Source of the DNA: Knoellia locipacati
Lineage (GTDB): Bacteria; Actinomycetota; Actinomycetes; Actinomycetales; Dermatophilaceae
DNA length: 52,120 nucleotides
Assembly (NCBI RefSeq): GCF_007992835.1
Contig: NZ_BKBA01000014.1
Location: forward strand, 1-52,120
Direction: 5' to 3'
Below are positions 45,678-52,120 of this stretch, one piece after another (positions within the stretch are counted from its first letter, which is position 1; the number at the start of each line of letters is the position of its first letter). A program made the translations under genes and the position numbers. Below the pieces are notes generated by a model. The model did no database searches, was not told the origin of the DNA, and was given only the letters and a program-made list of their open reading frames with translations.

Positions 45678-46049
45678 GCTCGCGGCGTCCTCGAGGATCT
45701 CGGGGGCGTTGTCGACGACCCACACCATGAGCGGGTTGAGCAGGGCGGCGAGCTCGAGCCCGCGCGGCGTGAGCGAGTACTCGACGTGCGGCGGGACGAC
45801 CGGCCGTGCGTCGCGCAGGACGAAGCCGTCGGCGACGAGGGTGCGCAGGGTCTGGGCGAGCATCTTCTCGCTCACGCCCTCGGCTCGGCGGCGCAGCTCG
45901 CTCCAGCGCAGCGGCTCGCCGTCGCCGAGCGAGAGCAGGACGAGCAGGCCCCACTTGCTCATGACGTGGTCGAGGACGGTGCGGCTCGGGCAGCCGGCCG
46001 CGAAGACCGCGTCGGGGAAGCGCTCGGCCAGGGGGGTGCTCACCTTCAT
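45672..46049 (-). CDS. HxlR-family transcriptional regulator
   Basis: 125 residues, winged helix: CPSRTVLDHVMSKWGLLVLLSLGDGEPLRWSELRRRAEGVSEKMLAQTLRTLVADGFVLR and a C-terminal PRGLELAALLNPLMVWVV helix. The single Cys20 before the first helix matches the redox- or quinone-sensing cysteine of this family. ATG 46049. It is divergent from an NmrA-type oxidoreductase gene, the same pairing as E. coli ytfH/ytfG, and a GTACC...GGTAC operator lies between them. It likely represses the oxidoreductase until quinone or electrophile stress modifies Cys20. Confidence 0.88.
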   Translation of the reverse strand: MKVSTPLAERFPDAVFAAGCPSRTVLDHVMSKWGLLVLLSLGDGEPLRWSELRRRAEGVSEKMLAQTLRTLVADGFVLRDARPVVPPHVEYSLTPRGLELAALLNPLMVWVVDNAPEILEDAASA

Positions 46050-46053
46050 GTAG

Positions 46054-46076
46054 GTACCTTACTTCAAAGTGGGTAC
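46054..46076. promoter_or_regulatory. candidate HxlR operator
   Basis: GTACC (46054-46058) and GGTAC (46072-46076) are arms of an imperfect 23-bp palindrome with a TTCAA centre. It starts 4 bp upstream of the regulator gene and so covers its promoter. Confidence 0.55.
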
Positions 46077-46159
46077 TAACCAACGGGAAGTATGCCGCGA
46101 CCACGGTCGTTCTCCGGGTGTCAGCGCTTCGCCGCCTCACCTCGAAAGGCTCCACCCTC

Positions 46160-47020
46160 ATGACCTCCATCCTCGTCACCGGCGCCACCGGACACCTCGG
46201 TCGCCTCGCCATCGACGCCCTCCTCGCCCGCGGCGTCGCACCGGCCGACATCGCCGCCCTCGTACGCGACCGGGCGAAGGCCGACGACCTCGCCGAGCGC
46301 GGCATCGACGTGCGGGTCGGCAGCTTCGAGGACCCGGCCTCGCTCGACGCCGCCCTCGCCGGCATCGACCGCCTCCTCTTCATCTCCGGGTCCGAGGTCG
46401 GCCAGCGCGTCGCCCAGCACCAGAACGTCGTGGACGCCGCCGTCCGCGCCGGTGTCGAGCTCGTCGCCTACACGAGCATCGTGCGCGCCGACACCTCGCC
46501 GCTCGGCCTCGCCGACGAGCACCGCGCGACCGAGCAGGCCCTCGCCGACTCCGGTCTGCCGCACGCCCTGCTCCGCAACTCCTGGTACATCGAGAACTAC
46601 ACGGCTCAGGTCCCGCAGCACCTCGAGCACGGCGTCGTCCTCGGTGCCGCCGGGGAGGGACGGGTGAGCGCCGCCACCCGCGCGGACTACGCCGAGGCTG
46701 CCGCCGCCGTCATCACGAGCGAGGACCAGGCCGGTCAGGTCTACGAGCTCGGTGGGGACAGCGCGTTCACCCTCGGCGAGTACGCCGCGGCCCTGTCCGA
46801 GCAGTCCGGCACGCCGGTGGCCTACCGCGACCTCTCGGTGCAGGACTACGCCGCAGCGCTCGTCGGCGCGGGCGTTCCCGAGGGCTACGCCCAGGCGCTC
46901 GCGTCCGGCGACGACGGCCTCAAGCACGGCGCGCTCCTCGTCGAGACCGGCGACCTCTCGCGGCTCATCGGGCGTCCGACGACCCCGCTCGCCGACGCCC
47001 TGCGCAGCGCCCTGGCCTGA
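46160..47020 (+). CDS. NmrA-like/SDR NAD(P)H-dependent quinone oxidoreductase
   Basis: 286 residues, Rossmann fold: SILVTGATGHLGRLAIDALL is the dinucleotide-binding GxxGxxG strand-turn-helix, LVRDRAK follows strand 2, and VELVAYTSIVRAD, NSWYIENYTAQ and YELGGDSAFTLGEYAAALSEQSG match the NmrA/QorB (YtfG) group. It probably reduces quinones or related electrophiles with NADPH. ATG 46160 has GAAAGG upstream; a longer in-frame start at 46118 is not supported. The divergent HxlR gene is its likely regulator. Confidence 0.88.
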   Translation: MTSILVTGATGHLGRLAIDALLARGVAPADIAALVRDRAKADDLAERGIDVRVGSFEDPASLDAALAGIDRLLFISGSEVGQRVAQHQNVVDAAVRAGVELVAYTSIVRADTSPLGLADEHRATEQALADSGLPHALLRNSWYIENYTAQVPQHLEHGVVLGAAGEGRVSAATRADYAEAAAAVITSEDQAGQVYELGGDSAFTLGEYAAALSEQSGTPVAYRDLSVQDYAAALVGAGVPEGYAQALASGDDGLKHGALLVETGDLSRLIGRPTTPLADALRSALA

Positions 47021-47118
47021 GCCCCGCGCGAGGCGGTCCCGGAAATGATTCGGGGCCGCCACGCGTTGGCAGGTACAGTTCCAACCACAACTCAACAGCG
47101 TGGGATGAGCCCCCTCAG

Positions 47119-47486
47119 GGGGGTGATCGGTTTCGACATTGGTCGGCGGATCAAGGGAAGCGGGTCGAGGATGCACGGTTATCTCGTAAACGCTCCGTGC
47201 AAACCAATAGGTGCCAACTCCAAGCGCACCGACTTCGCCCTCGCCGCCTGAGCGAGCTCCGAAGTCCGTCAGCCTGAGCTCGTTCTCGTCTCAGTGTCTG
47301 GCGTCAGCTAGAGAACTTGCTGCGTCACCCTTGTCGGGGGGTGGCGCGGGACTCCAATCCGACTGGGCCTGTCAGGGAACGTGTGCGCGCGAGCCCTGGG
47401 GCCGAGAAAATCCACAGCGCACTGCACCCGGAGAAGTCTTGGTTTCCCGTCAGTGGACGCGGGTTCGATTCCCGCCACCTCCACCA
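47119..47486 (+). ncRNA. ssrA: transfer-messenger RNA (tmRNA)
   Basis: The 5' end GGGGGTGATCGGTTTCGACA and 3' end GGGTTCGATTCCCGCCACC...CCA are diagnostic. The first seven bases GGGGGTG pair with CACCTCC before the ACCA end (one G-U), and the CCA is encoded. Between them lies the tag frame at 47213-47251, GCC...TGA, encoding ANSKRTDFALAA, whose ALAA end is the protease signal. Length is 368 nt. With SmpB it rescues stalled ribosomes and marks the truncated protein for degradation. A TACAGT -10-like box lies at 47074-47079. Confidence 0.97.
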
Positions 47487-47582
47487 CCGTGGTCATCCCA
47501 CGAACGACCTCACCCGGTCGGTCGGCGCGAGCCGTCCGGCCGGGTGTTCGTCTGTCCCCATGTCCGTGTGTGACGATCTCGT

Positions 47583-48419
47583 ATGCCGTCCGCCGAGTCC
47601 CAGCGCACCCCACCCCCCGAGGACGAGCGGATCGGGGACCGGGACCTCGGCGACTGGCGGTCCGACAGCGGCCGGTTCGTCGTGCGGGCCGCGGTGCGGG
47701 GAGCGGCGGTCCTCGGCCGGCTCGGCCGGTGGTCGCTCGCCAACCTGGCTCTCGTCCTCACCGTCGGCGTGGGGCTCGGCCTCGTCTGGGCCTTCGCGGA
47801 GGTCTCGGCCGAGGTCTACGAGAACGTCGTCGACCGCGACGGGATCTCGGTCATCGACCAGCCGGTCCTCGACTGGTCCGTGGGGATGAGGACCCCCGAG
47901 TCGTCGCGGCTCGTCACCGACTTCACCGACCTCGGCGGCACGGTGGGGATGCCGCTCATCGCCCTGCTCGCCGGCGTCGGCCTCGCGATCGCGTGGCGCC
48001 GCTGGACGCCGCTCGTCCTCATGGCCATCGCCTCCGCCGGCTCGCTCGCCATCACCATCACCGGCAAGGGCCTCGCCGGGCGGGCCCGCCCGCCACAGTC
48101 CCTCGCCGTGCCGCCCTTCGAGAGTTCCGCGAGCTTCCCGTCCGGGCACACGCTCAACGCGACCGTGGTCCTGGGGCTCACGGCATACCTGCTCGTCATC
48201 TGGATCCGCAAGCGGCGCTGGCGCGCGGTCGTCATCGTCGTGCTCGGCCTGCTCATCGTCGCGATGGGCCTGTCACGCGTCTACCTGGGCCACCACTGGC
48301 TCACCGACGTCATCGCCGGATGGGCGATCGGTCTCGGCTGGCTGGCCAGCGTCATCACCGGTCACCGGGTGAGGATCACGCTGGCCCGACGGCATCCGAC
48401 GGGCTCCCCGGACGCGTGA
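47583..48419 (+). CDS. PAP2-family membrane phosphatase
   Basis: 278 residues with about six membrane helices after a 45-residue hydrophilic N-terminus. The three-part lipid phosphatase signature is complete: KGLAGRARPP (KxxxxxxRP), FPSGHTLN (PSGH) and SRVYLGHHWLTD (SRxxxxxHxxxD). It probably dephosphorylates a lipid such as undecaprenyl pyrophosphate or phosphatidic acid on the outer face of the membrane. The ATG at 47583 is itself part of an octamer copy (GTATGCCG, 47581-47588). Its 3' end overlaps the convergent YgjV-GNAT gene by 44 bp. Confidence 0.9.
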   Translation: MPSAESQRTPPPEDERIGDRDLGDWRSDSGRFVVRAAVRGAAVLGRLGRWSLANLALVLTVGVGLGLVWAFAEVSAEVYENVVDRDGISVIDQPVLDWSVGMRTPESSRLVTDFTDLGGTVGMPLIALLAGVGLAIAWRRWTPLVLMAIASAGSLAITITGKGLAGRARPPQSLAVPPFESSASFPSGHTLNATVVLGLTAYLLVIWIRKRRWRAVVIVVLGLLIVAMGLSRVYLGHHWLTDVIAGWAIGLGWLASVITGHRVRITLARRHPTGSPDA

Positions 48420-49038
48420 CGCCGGCGATGTCGAGCGCCCAGGCGTCACCGTCGGGGCGGAACCCGAGCTTCTCGTAGTAGGCCCCGACCATCGCGTCGG
48501 GCGTGCGGACGGTCCGCCACCCGTGACCGGCGAAGAGGCCGCTGTGCCGCCACACGAACTCGCCGGGCGTGAAGTCGCGGTAGCGCTCGGTGACGTAGTC
48601 GAGCTCGATCTGGCCCACGCCGCCACCGGCGTCGCGGACGACGACGACACCGACCGTCTCGTGGCCGTGCAGGACGAGGTAGGCGAAGCGTGAGGCCGAC
48701 TCGGTGACCCCGCTGAAGCCGGGGTTGAACTTCGCGATGTCGGCCCGCTGCACCTCGATGAAGTGCTGGAAGTAGGCGTCGTCCTCCTCGACCTCGATGA
48801 CGGCGAAGGCGCTCGCGTCGTTCTTCTCGCGCAGCATCGTGGCGATGAACCACAGGTTGATCGCGGCGAGCACGACGTTCATCGCGACCATGGGCCAGAC
48901 GCCGATGAGTGCGTTGAAGACGGTGAGGATGCCGCAGGCGATGGTGTTGAGGACGCGCAGCCGCAGGATCCGCGCCTGGAGCAGAGAGAAGACGAGGAGC
49001 GCGGACCCGAACCAGCCGAGCGCGTCGAGCCAGCTCAT
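48376..49038 (-). CDS. YgjV-like membrane domain fused to a GNAT-like domain
   Basis: 220 residues. Residues 1-70 hold three membrane helices in YgjV style: LDALGWFGSALLVFSLLQARILRLRVLNTIACGILTVFNALIGVWPMVAMNVVLAAINLWFI. After a charged link (EVEEDDAYFQHFIEVQRADIAKF), residues about 110-205 resemble an acyltransferase: VTESASRFAYLVLHG, VGQIELDYVTERYRDF, GAYYEKLGFRPDGD. It may be a membrane-anchored N-acetyltransferase, substrate unknown. ATG 49038 overlaps the SIMPL gene stop (ATGA), so the two form an operon. Its 3' end runs 44 bp into the convergent PAP2 gene. Confidence 0.7.
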   Translation of the reverse strand: MSWLDALGWFGSALLVFSLLQARILRLRVLNTIACGILTVFNALIGVWPMVAMNVVLAAINLWFIATMLREKNDASAFAVIEVEEDDAYFQHFIEVQRADIAKFNPGFSGVTESASRFAYLVLHGHETVGVVVVRDAGGGVGQIELDYVTERYRDFTPGEFVWRHSGLFAGHGWRTVRTPDAMVGAYYEKLGFRPDGDAWALDIAGVTRPGSPSDAVGPA

Positions 49039-49652
49039 GCCAGCGCCCAGCGGACCGTGACGGTGCTCGTGATCGCGCGGGTGCCGCCCTCGATCGGCAT
49101 GCCACCGGCGAAGGCGTCGGCGGAGCGGGCCATCATCGGACGCGGTCCCGGCTCGACGCCGCCCTCGCGGATCGTGAGGACGGGGCCCAGCTCGGCGCCG
49201 GCGAGCCGGGCGTACTGGGACGCGCGGGCGTGCGCGTCCTCGAACGCCGCCTGACGCGACGCCTCGACGGCCTCGGTGCTCTGCTCCGCGGTCATCTCGA
49301 TGCCGTCGACCGCGAGTGCGTCGCCGGCCGCACCGGCGAGGGCCTGGAGGACGTCACCGACGCGTGCCCTGTCCCGGATCGTGAGCCGGAAGGCCTGGTA
49401 TGCCGTGTAGCCGACGACCTTGCGGCCGTTGCTGTCGTGCCGCGGGTGGATGCCGACGTCCTCGGTGCGACGGTCGCTGCCCTCGACGCCGTGGTCGGCG
49501 GCGGCCTGGAGGGCTGCGGCGGTGCGGCTCGAGGACTCGGTGAGGGCACTCGCCACGTCGCGGGCCTCGCACTGCACGCGGGCCCGGAGGATGACGAGGT
49601 CCGGCACGACGTGGTGCGCGCCCTGGCCGGTGACTTCGACGTGCTCGCTCAT
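49035..49652 (-). CDS. SIMPL-domain (DUF541) protein
   Basis: 205 residues covering one SIMPL domain: SEHVEVTGQGAHHVVPDLVILRARVQCEARDVASAL, RRTEDVGIHPRHDSNGRKVVGYTAYQAFRLTIRD, and AFEDAHARASQYARLAGAELGPVLTIREGG. Many family members are exported, but here there is no signal peptide from ATG 49652, so it should be cytoplasmic. That start is supported by a TACAGT box 7 nt upstream (leaderless); the longer frame to 49697 has none. The biochemical function is unknown. First gene of an operon with the YgjV-GNAT gene. Confidence 0.85.
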   Translation of the reverse strand: MSEHVEVTGQGAHHVVPDLVILRARVQCEARDVASALTESSSRTAAALQAAADHGVEGSDRRTEDVGIHPRHDSNGRKVVGYTAYQAFRLTIRDRARVGDVLQALAGAAGDALAVDGIEMTAEQSTEAVEASRQAAFEDAHARASQYARLAGAELGPVLTIREGGVEPGPRPMMARSADAFAGGMPIEGGTRAITSTVTVRWALA

Positions 49653-49762
49653 GGGGGCAACTGTAGGTCCGCCGGTGCGTGGGCCACGTCGATCCACGGG
49701 GTAGGTGCCCGCGTGGCGGGCCGATTGTCGTGAACTCGCGAGTAGCAGGTTGAATCGTGCCC

Positions 49763-51165
<1,403 letters not shown>

Positions 51166-51169
<4 letters not shown>

Positions 51170-51549
51170 GCAGTGCGCCGCGGCGCGGCCGCTCGCTGCT
51201 GCCCGCGGTGCTCGCGCTGGTCCTCCAGCTCGTCGTGGTCTACGCCCCGTCGGGTGGGGGAGTGGCGCCGTTCCCGAACTTCGACAAGCTCGTGCACCTC
51301 ACGGTGTTCGCGCTGCCGGTGCTCTTCGCCCTGCTGGCGCGGCTCCCGCTCGTGCCCGTCGTGACCCTCATGGCGCTCCACGCACCGGTGAGCGAGGTCG
51401 TCCAGGCGACGCTGCTGCCGCACCGGTCCGGCGACCCGTGGGACGCCGTCGCGGACCTCACCGGGGTGGCCCTCGGGGTGCTGGTGGCACGGGCGGTCGT
51501 CACCGTCCGCACTCCTGGTCGGGAAGCCGACCACCTTCGCGGACGCTGA
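51166..51549 (+). CDS. VanZ-like small membrane protein
   Basis: 127 residues with about four hydrophobic stretches. LLPAVLALVLQLVVVYAPSGG, FPNFDKLVHLTVFALPVLFALLARLP, the conserved SEVVQATLLPHRSGDPWDAVADLTGVALG and VLVARAVV fit the VanZ-like pattern (FDKxxHxxxF, then SExxQ and DxxxNxxG-like residues). Function unknown; the named family member affects teicoplanin sensitivity. The GTG at 51166 overlaps the malic enzyme stop as GTGA, so it is co-translated with that gene. Confidence 0.75.
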
Positions 51550-51612
51550 CGGGCGGCGTCCGGGGGGTGTGCGGCCGCGTGCTTCGAGTTCGGGCTGAGC
51601 ACGGACCGCTGG

Positions 51613-51733
51613 TAGCATTGACTCCTTGCGCCACGTCCGGCGCCGCGTGCAGCCCGTGAAATCTCGTTGACACAGAAGTCGTCGTGGAGGGCCGTAGACG
51701 CCACCACCACCGACTCGGATCGAGTGATTTCCC
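51613..51733 (+). promoter_or_regulatory. promoter and long 5' leader of the RGG-repeat gene
   Basis: A TAGCAT -10-like box (51613-51618) implies a start near 51625 and a leader of about 108 nt before the ATG at 51734. Most other starts in the window have short or no leaders. GTAGACGCCACCACCACCGA near the end is a notable CCACCACC run. No riboswitch class was recognised. Confidence 0.4.
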
Positions 51734-52120
51734 ATGCCCAAGAACCCCTCCTCCAGCGGCAAGAAGCCGCGCTGGACCTCGTCGCAGAAGGCGACCGCGA
51801 AGTCCAAGGGCCCCAAGAAGGCCCACCGCGGCCAGCCCGACGGCCCCCGCACGAAGGCCCCCCGCTCCGAGCGCAGCCCGCGCTGGAGCGACGAGGACCG
51901 TGCGGACCGGGGCCGCCCGGCTCGACGCACCAACCGCGCCGGCACCGGGCGCGACGACCGCGGCAGTGACACGCGCGGTGGCTTCAAGGGCCGCGACGAC
52001 CGTGGCAGTGACTCGCGCGGTGGCTACCAGGGTCGCGACACCCGTGGTGAGCGTCCGGCATACGGCCAGCGTCGGGACGACCGCGGCAGTGACTCGCGCG
52101 GTGGCTTCCTGGGTCGTGAC
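51734..52120 (+). CDS. N-terminal part of a basic RGG-repeat protein, possibly a DEAD-box RNA helicase
   Basis: 129 codons, open at the right edge of the window. It is extremely basic and hydrophilic: MPKNPSSSGKKPRWTSSQ, KGPKKAHRGQ, then tandem 14-residue units of the type RDDRGSDSRGGFKG. RGG-rich extensions of this kind bind RNA and in actinobacteria often decorate DEAD-box helicases, and the long leader would fit a cold-shock-type helicase gene. No helicase motif is in view, so this remains inference. The ATG at 51734 is the only start in frame before the repeats. Confidence 0.6.
   Translation, partial: MPKNPSSSGKKPRWTSSQKATAKSKGPKKAHRGQPDGPRTKAPRSERSPRWSDEDRADRGRPARRTNRAGTGRDDRGSDTRGGFKGRDDRGSDSRGGYQGRDTRGERPAYGQRRDDRGSDSRGGFLGRD
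51950..52120 (+). repeat. tandem 42-bp repeats encoding RDDRGSDxRGGxxG
   Basis: Units start at 51950, 51992, 52034 (diverged, RDTRGERPAYGQRR) and 52076, and the last runs to the window edge. The third unit carries an octamer copy CGGCATAC at 52056-52063 where the others have none. Confidence 0.85.

Overview
The window comes from a high-GC actinobacterium. The base composition is around 70% G+C by eye, many starts are GTG, many promoters look leaderless (a TANNNT box 6-8 nt before the start codon), the GlgE-type alpha-glucan pathway is complete, and the tmRNA tag ends in the usual ALAA. Gene order and protein style suggest Micrococcales, possibly Intrasporangiaceae-like. That family placement is inference, not a database result.

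Region 1 (1-12.5 kb) is an alpha-glucan module. glgE, treS, mak, glgB and pgm form one tightly coupled operon on the minus strand. The alpha-glucan phosphorylase glgP is divergent from a 110-bp intergenic region holding an AAACGTTT palindrome. Together they turn trehalose into maltose-1-phosphate and branched glucan, and phosphorolyse it back. Region 2 (12.5-19.7 kb) has an FAD-linked oxidoreductase and a Rid-like protein divergent from a GAF-LuxR regulator, then a TRAP permease/TAXI binding-protein operon and a small membrane protein.

Region 3 (about 19.9-27.1 kb) is the unusual part. A tadA/cpaF pilus ATPase gene carries a frameshift and breaks off inside its Walker A loop. About 6 kb of lower-GC, differently coded DNA follows, ending inside a hemerythrin-like gene that has lost its C-terminus. 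The insert encodes an AbiTii-domain protein, a CD-NTase plus a two-TM SLATT protein (a compact CBASS-like pair), and several unrecognised genes including a membrane protein/repeat protein pair. I see no integrase or transposase.

Region 4 (27.1-41.2 kb) returns to host chromosome: a Pr6Pr-type membrane protein, an RTX-repeat secreted protein, prfB, a secreted esterase-like protein, a DHA2 efflux pump with its MarR regulator, ftsE-ftsX, a secreted coiled-coil M23 peptidase, smpB, a DUF2207-type membrane protein, a DJ-1/PfpI protein and a CsbD stress protein. Region 5 (41.2-52.1 kb) has pyruvate carboxylase, a secreted phosphodiesterase, an HxlR/NmrA pair (ytfH/ytfG-like), the tmRNA gene ssrA, a PAP2 phosphatase, a SIMPL/YgjV-GNAT operon, malic enzyme with a VanZ-like protein, and the start of an RGG-repeat protein.

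The strongest window-wide signal is the octamer GTATGCCG/CGGCATAC. I count 29 exact copies by eye, on both strands, in several reading frames and between genes, against roughly 2 expected by chance. It is absent from 17.7 to 28.9 kb, which contains the foreign island.
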